From contig WBMW01003135.1 of NCBI GenBank assembly GCA_013396635.1, positions 114,942 to 178,941 on the forward strand: a stretch of 64,000 nucleotides of DNA, read 5' to 3'. Source of the stretch: Penelope pileata. Its lineage: Eukaryota > Chordata > Aves > Galliformes > Cracidae. Both the position numbers and the translations under genes were made by a program. Shown here piece by piece: positions 13,401-26,055 of the stretch. The notes under the pieces are model-generated. The model had not been told where the DNA came from. It searched no databases and saw nothing but the letters and a program-made list of their open reading frames with translations. Numbering within the stretch: position 1 is the stretch's first letter; every line of letters begins with the position of its first letter.

Positions 13401-16400
13401 AGCTAAGAAAAGCAGGATTTAGCAGTCAGGATGGGATGGACATGGAGATCAGTATGAAGAAAGGAGTTAAGGGGTAGACAGACAGAAGAAAAGCGATGTG
13501 TCTGATTTTTCAAGACCTGAACAGGATAAATGGGACCAGCAGACAGGCTGTGCAGCCTAAGCAGGTGTTTTCTGTGGGAGAAACTAGAAAGGTGGAAAAG
13601 ATGTTTCCTGTAGTATCTATGAGGAGGTCAGAAATCTAAGCAGTAAAGACCAGAACTAAATGAGAATGTCAAAATGGGAAGAATTACGTGCGAGGAAGCA
13701 CGAGCATAAGAGAGTCTGTAAGAGAAGGGACCAAAGTCTGTGATGGACTCATAGTGCTTAGTGCTTCACGGGAACTGAGAATGTCAGAAGGCAGCACATA
13801 AAACTGAATTTTTGAGAAAGGAAGAATGTTTGTTTTTCAAACCAAGAAACTTGCACACAAAATCTTTTTAAAAATACATCAGCAATTTTGCAGATCAATA
13901 TCTCAGTGACTAGATTCCAGAGATAAAATAGCTTGTGCAGCCTTAATTTTGAACTTATTTGTCTGTGCCCTGAAAATATTTCTCATTGCCTAACACATTA
14001 ACAAAATAGGAAGATTGAATAGCCCGTGAAAGTTCATACCCTGGTTCTTTCAAAGTTACTGTAGAATCGACAGCAAAGGGTTTTAATAAATATATCATGC
14101 TACTTATGAAATAGAGTACCTGTATTACCTACATTTAAAACTATTACAGGGGAGAAGGTGACAAAAAGTCTCTTGTTCTGATCTGAATAGTATATCAGAT
14201 TTTAGAGCAAATTGTAAAAATGTTAAAAAAAAAACTAGAGCTAATCAGCTGGAACCAAGAGAAAAAAAGAAATTGATATTAAGAAGTGCAGCAAAGTGGC
14301 GATGCAGGTATACAAACGGAAACAAAGACAACCGGTTTTAGCTTTGACATTCCTTGTGCGTACCTGACTTGGCAACCCTAAAAATGTTCTTTTAATTCTC
14401 ATCTTAGAGGAAAATGGTCAGTTTTCTCCACAGAAGAGCCCAGCAATGATACAATATGCATACAGATGATAGTGGACTAGCACCCAAGCCTGAGAGGGGC
14501 AGTTATTAAACTGTCACTGTAGACGCTAAAGGTGTTTGAGAGCTGTGTGTGTAGCTACTGGGTGAATTTGAATTATTGTAATGATATCTGATTAGTTTTT
14601 AACTGCAAGATCAATATTTAATTAAAGCACATTACACTGTGATCTTTTTTTTTCTTTTTCCTTACAGTATTGACAGATGTAGATGTAGTTCTATTTTAAT
14701 TCTTGAATCTGCTTGGAAGAATGAAATGGTGTATCTAAGTTTTTGCAAATGTTTACTTAGACTTCTTATTTTATCTTACTGGGTGATTTGCATCTGTTTC
14801 TATTAGAAAATTTCGCCTGCTTAATCAGGATTTAATAAGCTCCCTGGTAAAACTCTCACATAATATTCTGTACCTGACGCTAGCAGCTTGTACCCAAAGG
14901 AGAAGGTTCAAGCATTTTACTTAGGAGCCTGTTAGAAATGGTACCTGTTTTTCTGCTCACTTGGGAGGGTTTAGTCTGTAGTTTGGGGCCTACATCTTTT
15001 CACTAATTATATGAGAAGCTGAAATGGGACAGGAATATCAAGAATGAAGTAACATAATCAAATTAAAGAGTGCCAGTGTGATATCTTTCTGTAATTGTCT
15101 GTTAGTGTCTAATGAGACAGTCTTGTTCACACGTTGTCGCTGAGAAGGCCTTAACAATGAAACTTGCTTTCTTTAGACGCAGCAGTCTGTGATCATATAC
15201 TTCTGCTTGCAAAATCAGAGCAAATTCTGCCACAAGAAAATAGAAGGCATGTGATTTATAGTTTTTGAAGAAACATAATAGTTATAATATTGGAGAATAT
15301 GATAAAGCTTGAGTCCTTGTTAGGTCATAATAATCCTTATGGTAAGCAGAAGGAAAAAATAAGCCAAAAATATGTTTTAATTGGAACAAAATTGCAGTTA
15401 GGCCTGTTCCTAAGAACAAATTCCATTTGCATTGTCCTGAGAGCCCCTTGATACAGTTAGCAATTTGGAAATTTTGAATTCAGAATAAGAGCTTCAATTA
15501 TGTTATTTTCCCACTTTGTATGCCTTGAACAGACTGAATCAGCAAAAACTAAATAGAAGAGATTAATTTTTTCAAACCAAGTAACATACAAATAAAACCA
15601 TATGACTAGGAACAATAGCTCTTGTGTCCTATTCCTTCTATTTGCAGGTCCATATATTGGTCTTTTGGCTAGTTACCAGAACTCATAAAATGCTTTTAGG
15701 CAGCTGTGTCCCATTAAAGCCACATGTTACATCAATGGGAAGCCATTGATGGGATGAAGAGGAATTTTAGAAGTTCACTTATCTGTATAGGCTGGGGAAG
15801 GATCAAGCATGCCACCCTGGAAGATATTAAAAGCTCCCTGGGGAGGAGATTCCAGATCACTTTAGCCAGATTATTTTGGCATTTGCTTCCTCTGACCATT
15901 AGGAAGATTTTTGTAATGTCTAACTCATCTTGCAAATTTTGTTTCTCATGGTAGCCATGTAAAACTATTGATTACTGTCCTTCTTATAGTAGCACTCTGT
16001 TACATACGGTAAGATCATTATCATTTTTGTTCCCAGCCTTCGCGGCTCTAGAGAAAATAAACAAAATCTGTACAGTCGTCTTTACCTTTTCATCACCTCT
16101 TCTGTTTAAATACTCTGACCCTGTTACTGTCTTCTGCGTGATGATTTGTTTGCGTTTTCCTGACATTAGGTGAAATTAATTATCCACCCAATAATTCAAC
16201 AGTGCTAAATACAGCAAATTAATGCTCTTGTGAATATGTGGGATGCTAGGCTATTGCCTAGCCAAATAACCTCTGTCTTCTGCTTGTGCATTTTGCTTGT
16301 GTATCTGTAACTTTATAGCTTGGTTTCCCTTAATGTGAAATGAATACAGAATATAGAAATGAGTATCTACCCCTTGGCTATGTTTTAAATAAAAGACACT

Positions 16401-17137
16401 GTGGGATAAGCAGGTCTGACTATTAAAAACCCATCTATGTTAGCAGCATTTTTGTTCAAAAACAGAATTATGTACCTGGAGGGAAAAACTTTGTTAGCAG
16501 TGTCTCTTAAGGGTCACAAAGCTAGGACTCCTTATCATGAAATTAGATTATTTGGGGGAATTAGATAGATATCTGCAAAGCTGTGAGTGTCATTTTCTGT
16601 TGTCTTTCGCTGCAAGGAAGCTGATAGAAGCCAGGTTCCAAACATATAAAAGGAGACGGTTTCATGCAGCAGATTGGAAATTCCTGTCAAACGATACTGT
16701 GTATAATTAAATTGTGATAGTTTACATATATTCAAGGGCAAGTTGACAAAAGAGATCTGCTCAGGGTTAGGAAATGGGTAAACCAGATCAGTTTCAGGGA
16801 ATACTGCATCTGCTTCTGACTCGTGCTGGAGATCAGACACTAGAAGAAACAGCTCAGCTCTCTGAACCAGTGGACTGATTATATTGCTGTCCTACTATCA
16901 AAACCAGAGGCAGTTTTCCCAACAGCATTGCATTCTTACCAGAGGTTTGAAAGAGACTTTTATTTTTTTTAATTGAGAGAAGCAGCACTCTCCCTTTCCA
17001 GAGGGGCTACTCTGAGCATTCTTAATTCAGACTTGCTTTTAACCTTCTTTCAGGAGATACTTTGGGGTGCAATTTTTTCGTAATTAACAAGGAGCATAAA
17101 AAGAAATAAAAAATAGTAAACATCTTTGTTATCCGGT
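7497..17137. other. No gene recognised, AT-rich
   Basis: About 9.6 kb with no recognisable gene or transposon. It contains T/A-rich low-complexity runs (for example 10,398-10,465) and pyrimidine runs near 12,680-12,715. The AT-rich part near 14,555-14,645 carries several ATTA/TAATTA cores, which are common in such DNA. Open frames are 118 codons or shorter, overlap on both strands and match nothing I know. Confidence 0.5.
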
Positions 17138-17157
17138 GGGGGGGGGGGGGNGGGGGG
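17138..17157. repeat. Poly-G tract with a single N
   Basis: Thirteen G, one N at 17,151, then six G. A lone N inside a homopolymer usually marks a base-calling or contig-join problem. The true G-run length is not known from this sequence. The tract could form a G-quadruplex. Confidence 0.9.
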
Positions 17158-20100
17158 ACAAGAACAATGTCACCCGTTCAAAAATAGAGTTAATACTGAA
17201 TTTTAAGTAGTAGCAAGAAGTATACATAGAAAATTAGAAGAAAAGAATAGGATAAAATCCCAGATGTGCCACTTTATACTGTGTGAGCTTTATTCAAACA
17301 AAGCAGCATCACAGAATTAGATGCAACACATAATATGCATATCACCTAGGTCCTAATATGTCCTCTCATATTTCGTTTGCAAAATACGGATAACATGGCA
17401 AAGAGAAGCTAGGGAAGGTAGATTATGCTTGAATCAGAAAAAACAGATTCAAAATTGAGAAGTTATGTTAAATGAAAGTTTTGCTCTTTGCTGGTTTGAT
17501 AAAGATCTTTTATAATTTGACAAGTGGTTATATCTTTGTATAAATTGATTGCTGAAAAGTGCAACAATATTAAGATAAACTCTCTAAATGAAGCCTGGGA
17601 ATTGAAACTAGCTTCTTAAAAGAAAAAAATAAATCCCAAAAGCCCAACAATAAACCCCCAACCCTTTACCTAGCAAATCATGTCTGAATGGTGCACCAAT
17701 GGAAGATGTTGAATTTGCATTGAGGTCAATGGCATGCAACATTATCTAAAAGAGACATCTGTGTTTCAGACCTTGGAAAAGAGATAGCGCTTTAAAGCAT
17801 TTGCCTTCACTCGTTAAGCTTGATGATGGGTATGGGGGAGTTGCATACAAAGACTCGTAAAAAGAAAAAGGCAGAGAAAGTAATTATTGTGTCAGTGAAA
17901 ATACAAAGAGAGTAGTAAATCATTCAAAGGAGCAGCCTTTTCTCTGTCTGGCATAAAGGACTAACAGACTAGGCCTGTCATACAGCACACAGTAGAATAT
18001 TCAGGCAGAATTTGTGGAAAAGAGTGTATTTTTAAATTCAAGATAGAAGACAGAACCCAGGATGCCTATTTCTCAGCAACCAGATAAGAGAAAGATTGTT
18101 CATGGTTATATGGAAGCTGTGGGAGCTTTCAATTAAGAACTCAAGGTCCTAGAAGCAGCAAAGCTGCTCTACAGAGCTATAGATTGAGTTATGTTCTAAT
18201 CCTGCCTGTAACAGGAATAAATCCACAACATTTATTTATTTTTAATTAATTTTTTCAATTAGATTCTTTTTTTTTTTTTTAATTTAAATTCATAATAAAA
18301 GTGGATTCCTGGGCTACTGTTTGGTTAATGAGCAACGTAGTACTTTTTTGAACAAAAGAAACAATTAAGTGATGAAAATCTATTTCAGTTCGCTTTTGGT
18401 ATCTTTGAGCATATTTTCCATAGGTTTGATTGTTTTTAAGTATTTGTGCTCAAGATTTGGAAATCCCAGAACATTAGCTTGTGACTGCTTTGGAAGACTT
18501 CTGCAAAGTCAGAAATATTTAATTAATTCATAAGGATTATCATCACCTTTTTATTCTCATTCCACCCTTTATGATTATTTCCACCGTACTAAATGTATTT
18601 TCTTCTTCCTTGGCACCTTTTAAATTCCTGCAGACCACTGAAGTAGTCTTAACACTCACTTAGCCAAAATAGATTTTGTGGGGTTTTATACTTTTCCGTA
18701 TAGGTCACCCACGCAAGCATGTTTTTGCTTATATTTCTTCCGCTACAAACTTTTCCTTGTCAAGATCTTTGTGGCAAAAAAAGGTCCCCCCAAGTTAATA
18801 TGATATCTCAAGGTCCCAAAGCACTGGAGAGTACTGTCTCACTGCAGATGTCTGCAAGATAACACGTTTCTTGAGTTTCTTGCTAGATATTTCAAAAGAT
18901 CACACCCTTCCCCTCACAAGCTCAGTGTTCAGAAGAGAAGCTATGCTTAAGCTGAAGAGAAGGCACCTAACACATGCAGTGGCAGCTTCTCTTTGCTACC
19001 TGCCTCTCAATTCAGCTGTTCTTTGGTTAGCTAATTTCTTATAGAAGTCATAGTAGCATGGGCTTGCAGTAGGCATTACTTAGCTGATCCGGAAGAGGTC
19101 CTCAATAAGGCATTCTCATAATGCCTAAGTGGCCAGATCCTCTCTCCTCCCCTGCCTCCCTGTGCACAGCCAGTGCCCTCAGACACACGCTGTCCCCTCC
19201 AGAGGTGGAACAGGATGCTGTCCTGGCCATCTGCCCACCACCCCATTGTTTTCTCCTGGAAACATTCATAGAGCTTGTGGTGAGCAGGTGGTAACCATGG
19301 GCAAGCTGAGCTGAATCATCTTTAGACCAAATGCTGGTTGTGACTGGAGAACTCAAGATATTTTTGCCAGCAAGAAGGCGGTATGTCAAGAGGTTAGTCA
19401 AGAGGTTTGCAGGTCCAAAGAGGAGCATGACTATGCAGTGGGAAAACTGCAACATCTGATTACGTCCATTCACACAGTGTTTAAAGAGAAATATTTATTT
19501 TATAAGATTGGACGAGTGTTAATGCAATAATTAAACAAGCATGTTGTTTTATCCATCCAATAATTGTTAAGTTTACCATGTCTTAAAACTTACCTTGTTA
19601 CAGACTGGATTCGCTATGCTCAGTAACTAATTCTGAATGATCCTAACAATGTAACTATAGATAACCACTTAATTTGCCAATGTTGCTAACCAGGTCAGCT
19701 GGAATTAATTTTTAAGTCATGATTTTTTATAATTAATCAAATAGCTTTCATACTGTCACATGCTAATATGTTCAGTCCTTTTACTATTTTTTTTGGTTTT
19801 ATTTTGAAGGATTCATGGATTTTTGTCGAACTTTTATAACACAATACCATTTGAGTCTCACAAATCTATTGCTAGCCAGCTGATTTTTTTTAGCATTTGT
19901 TCCAATCCTCGCTGAACAATGAAGATAAACTTAGAGGAAGATTACCAGAAACACTCTCTTTCCTTTTTTCTTTCTTTCTTTTTTTTTTTTTTTTTGGAAA
20001 GGAGTGCTTCATTCCTCTTTGTCCTTTCCTCTAGTATCTCCCTAGATATTAATAACTTTTTGAAAAGATTGGCAGCCCTTCTCCACAAGATAATTCTCAG

Positions 20101-20499
20101 AATTTACTGTTGGGTTCATTGTCTGTACTCTTGTAAAATTTTCACTTACCTCCAGCCAGAGGACCAAGGAGTCTGCAGTCCTGGAAAAAAAAGAGTTTCT
20201 GATCTCTTGGGGAAGCTGAGATCCAGTGCTAGTTTTAGGATCAATGCAGCTGATTGCTGCAGCCCCAGCTTTTATGCTGGATGCTGGATAGAGTTATTCC
20301 TTATCATAGCTAGAGGGCTAGAAGCAGACGTAGTGTCTTCATGCTGGTCAGACTGGGTGGGTTGAAGAGAGAGCTTGGCTAGGATAGTGGACTGCTTAAT
20401 ACCAGGCATTTAAATGCATCTAGTGACAGAAGTTATTCAGAGTGGCTCGAACCTTGTCAGAGTCGTTGCTTCACTCTTTTTACTTTTTGGATTGCATCA
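17158..20499. other. No gene recognised; pyrimidine tract
   Basis: AT-rich DNA. A pyrimidine-only run of about 42 bases lies at 19,954-19,995, and T-rich runs at 18,230-18,290. A GC-richer patch at 19,130-19,260 has open frames on both strands, none recognised. The 148-codon frame at 19,919-20,365 is carried partly by the pyrimidine run and is likely spurious. Confidence 0.5.
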
Positions 20500-21082
20500 G
20501 GCCCAGCACTGCCAGCCACACGAGGAAAAAGATTGTTCCGCTCTGCTCTGTGCTCATCTCAAGCTCTGTGTGGAGTTTTGGGCACCACAATATCAGAAGA
20601 ACATCAAATTATTAGAGACCATCCAAAGAGCTACGAAGATGGGGGAGGGTGTAGAGGGCAAGGTGTATGAGGAGCAGCTGAAGTCCCTTAGTTTGTTCAG
20701 CCCAGACCCAGAAAAGTGGAAGCTGAAGGGAGGCCTCATGGTGGCCTACAGCTTCCACACAAGGGGAGCGGAAGGGCAGGCACTGATTTCTGCTCTCTGG
20801 TGACAGCAACAGGGCCTGAGGGAACCACATGAAGCTGCATCAGGGGAGGGTCAGGCTGGGGATTAGGAAAATGTTCTTCACCAGAGGGTGGTCAAGCACT
20901 GGCACGGGCTGCCCAGGGCAGTGGTCACAGCCTCAAACTGCCAGCATTCAAGGAGTGCTTGTACAATGCTCTCAGGCATAGGGCTTGGATTTTGGATGAT
21001 ATTGTGTGGAGCCAGCAGTTGGACTTGATGATCCTTATGGGTCCTTTCCAACTCCGAGTATTCTATGATTTTATGATTTATG
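20500..21082 (+). mobile_element. CR1 LINE fragment (ORF2 C-terminus plus 3' end)
   Basis: The 5' part corresponds to the last part of CR1 ORF2: a decayed LEYCVQFWAPQYKK-type segment at about 20,560-20,600 reads LCVEFWAPQYQKN. The 3' part has aatgttcttcaccagagggtggt, then tgggctgcccagggcagtggtcacagc, then cagttggacttgatgatcctt, gggtcctttccaactc and attctatgattttatgat. That '...ccttatgggtcctttccaactc' ending differs from the other CR1 tails in the window, so it is a separate subfamily. The coding part is frameshifted and has stops. Start is approximate. Confidence 0.85.
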
Positions 21083-24000
21083 GGATCAAGCTCGCTGTTC
21101 CATCACAGATGTCCTACATTCCTTGGTACTTTGCATTTGCTTTCAGTAACCTGAAAGTGCTAGCATCTATGAAGTGATCAAAATCTGTGTATCAGCTTTT
21201 AAATCCTCTGCAATTTTTGTCCTCTAAGACTTCAGATTTACCTCCTCACCTCTGATAAATAGGTGTGACCAGATCAGTGTGATGTGTGGAGATAACTGTG
21301 GGAATTTTCAGCAAAATGCCCGTAAAGTCTTTTGGAACTGCCCTGATCCAAGATTAACAAGCCAAAGATTTCTTTTGCTGGCTAAAACAGTCACTTGGGT
21401 ACAAGCTATCAAGTGATTATCTCTAACAGTTGTTGATTAACATTATTCCTCAATTACTAATGGATTTGAAAATTCTTTCCTTCTTAATTGTTATGCAAGA
21501 ACGTCATTCTGCTTTTTCTCCTGAGCAATTCTTCTCTTCTAATTATCAGTGTTATCTTCTCCAGTTAATTGTGATTTAAAAAAAAAAAAAAAGTCCTTAA
21601 TCCTGGCAATAACCCACAGATTTTCTCCTGAAGTGTTCACCATTTTTTTCTTTTTTTTAGCACTCATCTGCACTTTCCTCTCCATGCAATTAATTCTTTC
21701 CTCTTTGCCACTATTTTCTGATATTCCTGGTGGCAGTGGAAGGAAGGGGAGGAGCCCAGAACAAACTGATTTTTTTCTACTTCAGCCCTTTCTCCTTTCT
21801 GCTTAATCCAAAATCTTGGCACATTTATCATTAATGTTTGACCATCAGCTCCAAGTAAACAGAGCAAAACCAGAAGTCTCGTTATTCTTCTTCTTCCTTT
21901 TCCTCTTCCTTCTCCATGTGTCACCTTTACTTCCTTTTTCGGTCACTGTGGACAGCACTCTTATCCTTCATGTTGTTCAGGCATATGTGGCAGTTTGGGT
22001 TTGGACATCCTTGCTGATGTGGAGTCTAACTCTGAATTGAGAATTAATGTTCAATCCTTCAATTAAAAATAAATTAGTAATAATGAAAAATTAAATTAAT
22101 ACCTAATTTTATCCTGGCTGTGGTACCAGACTGTATGGTGCATTTACCAGATTTTCAGCCAGGTGATGTTTTGTGTTTCAAGAGAATCCCTCCCATGCAG
22201 AAGGAGTTCCTTGTTCTCAGTGAAATACAGAAAGCACTATGTTACGCTTGCCTTGGGATCTATCTTGAAACGCCCTCTCCTCTAGGACCTTAGCCCAAAC
22301 ATAACTGCTAAGTGAGGACTGACTTGCTGTCTGCGTGGTCCAGAAATGGGAAGAAAAATGGTGGGCATCATGAGTGCACAGGGTCTGGCCTGGAGGAACT
22401 GCCAGAGGTGCAAATGCTTCTCAGGGAGGGCTTGGAAGTGCTGGGCAGGAAGAACTGGGGCCGATGTTGGGGCTACAGAGGCAAAGGACAAAGACTGGCT
22501 GATTCTGTTTTGCTCCCTCATCCTGAGAGGCCTTGTAGTGGGGATGAGGCAGCTCAGGCCAGGGGAGCAGTGGGATGAGCGGGGACTACCTGTTCTTCAG
22601 GCTGCTAACTTTGGAGAAAAACTGAGTAAGAGAGTGTAATGGAAGGAAACAAAAACACAGTGTTGTACAGGTGAGGAAGGGGAAAGTGAGTGGACTAGGG
22701 GCTTGAGGAATGCAGTTTGGGAATGAGCCTGAGACAGGAGACTGTGGGGTGGAGTGACTTGAAGGGAGTTAGTACTTCTGGCAAGGGACAGACACAGAGA
22801 GTGCTTCATGAGGAGCCACCTCATGATTTTGCTGCAAGCTGCACAATATGGGGACTTTTTTAATGGAAAAAAAAAAAGCAAACACAGAGTAATGTAGTTG
22901 CATTACATTCCTTGTTTGCTTATGATGAACTTCTATGAAGTTAAGTTCAAAAAAAAAACCCAGCTCCAAACCCAGACCATGCCTTTATTTGAAATAAGAA
23001 TGGGCTTTTTCCAATGTTTAGGATTGGAAGATCAGAGAAAAAATGATTGGGAACAGGAAGAATGAGGAGTTTGTTTGAAATAGCAGTTTGAGGTAAGAAA
23101 TATGCTTGAAAGGAAGCAAACTGAGCATGAGGAGAGAGTTACATCAGCTAACTGTGCTTTCTGAGATGTATTCATCTTGCGCTTTGCTTAGCTCTTTGGC
23201 TTGTGTGATATATGAGCTATGGCAGTATTGGCAAAAGAGCCTATTCCTGTTGCTTCAGTAATTAAGATTTCAAAGGCACTATTCCTGAATTCTGTATGTA
23301 ACAAGCTAGACCACAAGGCTGAGCATCTTTCTGGTCTGTAGATTAATTTTGTTTAAATAAATTAGAGAGCAGCTCTGAGTTTATGTCCGGGTAGCTGCAG
23401 CTCCCCTGGGCTCTACACCTAACTGTAACCTGTAAGGTCACACTCCTAATATTTCCTGTGTTTCCGTGAGGGCTGACTTAGGAGTTCCCTTTTCTCCTTT
23501 TCCTTAAATTTTCTGTGAGTTTACCTGTTGAACCTTTCCTACCTTTAGGCAGAGTTTAGCCGTAGATTTCAGTGCAGACCTGTGGTCACAGCTAACTTTG
23601 CCTGTGCCAGAGCCCTGCAAAGGCAGCTGCTGCTGCTGCCAGCACTGCTAGCAAAGAGGGAGTGAGTGACTGTGCAGGGGCTATTGCAGGAGGAAAATCT
23701 CACAGCTCTCCAGGCCCACCTCACTATTTTGGCAAGTCTGCCTATTAGGAATCTACCTCAGCCTCTCCCTCTTTGACTTAACCCTTTCTTTCTTCTCTCT
23801 CTGCACCTCTGCCCATGCTTATCCTTGTGTTTCTAGAGCTCTGTTGCTTGTGTTTCTGAGAAGACTTCAGGTGATTTAGCTACAGATGTAGGTGCTAAAA
23901 GCAGATTTATTTTTTCTCTTAAAGATTTGAATGAGAGGGCAGTGTGATGGTTGAGGTGGCATGACATCAAAGGATTAACTCCCTCTGATAGAATGCTGTG

Positions 24001-25680
24001 TAAAGAAAAGTGTGTCAGGGTTGTTGTTGATTGAGTAAATATGCTTGAATTGTGCTTCACACAATTGTGAATTGTGATCAGTTTATCACTCATCTGTCTG
24101 ATGCGATTGCTGTTTGGACAGATATCTATAATAAACTAGATTAAGGTTACTATTATGCTGAGGTAGCCTGAATTAACCTATTAGTTCTTAATAAGCTTAT
24201 TATACTATTTTTCTTCAATTCACCTTTATTTCAGACACAGAAGTACAAATGAAGAGAAAGGATTGCTTCCTTTTCCAGGAGCAATGCCTACTTAGGGCAC
24301 GAGGTAAAAAGAATGTTCTTTTCTTGCATGTTAAAGAGCCATTCATTCCTCCTTTACAGTGACTGCTACCTACTGCTTAAAGAGAGCACAGTTCCACAAG
24401 TTTAAAAATTAGTTTGCATGTCCCTGTAACTTTGTCAATATGTTCCTGTTTATTTTTTGAAACCTCACAGTACATTTTTTGTATTAATATTTTTTGCTGG
24501 GGGAAGATTTTTTTTTTTTTTTAATTTTTTAAAAAAGAGCAAAAAGCAAAAAACAGATCTTTATTATTTTCCGTCTTATGTATCTGGAAGTGTCAGATTT
24601 TTCCCCTTTACTAACAAGAAGGTTTAGATATGTGTTAAAATATAAAGCGTGCCAATAAGGATACATTTACTGATAGACTGCTTTAAATTGTTCCAAAACT
24701 GAGATTGAGAACAGAAGATCCTTGTTTTGTTTACATTCTGTATTTCTCTGTTAGTTTTTGGCTTTTTGTAGCTTTTTCTCAAGAATGTGTTTACTAAAAA
24801 CACAGCATGTTAAATTAGAGCTGAGAGGGAGAAGTCCTCATATTCCCATTCTTTTTCCTCAAATAACCTTCCTGATTGCATACTTATTTTGTATGTAGTT
24901 TACAGAGGCTTCATCTGGCTCAGAAAGTCTCTATACATGAAAATAGTTGGATACTGGGCAAGTATGGGGAGAAATGCCATGGGTTTTCCTTTTCCTGCTC
25001 TTACCTAGACATCTGGATGGTGCTGGGCAGTTGTTGGCCCATCATGGCCTACCCTATCTACTGCCTGATGTCCTTTATTTTCTCTAAATACAATGTGCGG
25101 GATTTGCTCCCCAGCACTGCTTCTGGAAGTGACTCACATTTGAGGGTTGCCATAGCAAGGCACATCACTGGTGTCCAACAGGAAACCTACTTTCCTGGGA
25201 ATCAAGCACTAGGGAACCAGGTGTTTGTGGGGTAAACTCAGGAGTCGGCAGTCAAAGGGAAAACAAACTATGTAGCTTTAGTCTGTAAAGAGGAAGGATG
25301 TGATAGAAAGCTTTCATGACATTATCTGACTGCCAGCATACTGGTCAGATCCAGTCATGACAAATAGAGCCTGACTTGAGTAAAGAGTGCATACTCTTTC
25401 TTAGGAGTTTATTTTGCAGTCTTGGACTGGCTATGTAGAAACTTAACCTCTTGTTCATTTAGCTTTTCTAACTTGTGCCCCAAAAGTTTAGGGACCATTT
25501 GATATCCAAAACATAGAGCACTGGGCCTGTGGAATATTAAGATAGAGACTTTGAGCTTTATTTATGTTCATGGTTGCCTGCTTTACTGAACAGATGGGGA
25601 GCAGATGAAGCTGGCAATGCTATGTTGTCTGAAGATTCAAAAGTGCAGATGTCTTCTAATTCCTGGCCACTTATGCCCAT
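21083..25680. other. No gene recognised
   Basis: AT-rich, with A/T homopolymers at about 21,578-21,592 and 24,510-24,535, and a GC-richer patch at 22,310-22,640 with overlapping open frames. The 119-codon frame at 24,876-25,235 is not recognised. No repeat family identified. Confidence 0.45.
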
Positions 25681-26055
25681 TTGACTTCATTTCATTTAGG
25701 AAGAAAGTTGTTGCCTCAGCTGTGTTTCTGGCCAATAGTATATATTTTCTCTGTTGCAGTTTTCCTTACAGTAGTCATAGGAATTTTTGCTTTCAAGGAT
25801 GAGGTAGAATTTTTTTGGTTGATTGGCCCGGCAATTTGTGGAATTAGTCTGTGTACTGTAGCACCTGTGCCAGCGTGTATCAGAGCTCATCTCATCCTTC
25901 TGAAAAGGCCATCAGTAATCAGTGAGAGGCAACAGCAATGTATCCTCTGGTCAAATTTAGTTTCAAAAACTCTGAGCAAAGTTTTGGAAGGAGATGAGAA
26001 ACAAGGGAGGGAGGGCAGCTTTCCTTTTGTGCTTCTTACTCAGTTTCTCCACTGA
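25681..26055 (+). other. Open frame with membrane-like segment and splice acceptors
   Basis: A 124-codon frame. Its middle has two hydrophobic stretches, FSVAVFLTVVIGIFAF and FFWLIGPAICGISLC, split by a short acidic loop (KDEVE). Basic and polar residues follow, then a stop at 26,053-26,055. Inside it are good acceptor signals, tttctctgttgcag ending at 25,759 and ttttccttacag ending at 25,771, so the coding part, if real, would be a terminal exon starting about 25,760. The two-helix layout with 'GP-x-xCGI' resembles small TMEM-type proteins, but I cannot name a family. It may equally be a pseudogene remnant or chance. Confidence 0.25.

Noticed and set aside
19919..20365. 148-codon frame as a gene
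   Set aside because: Its N-terminal part is encoded by a long pyrimidine run and the remainder has no recognisable motif.
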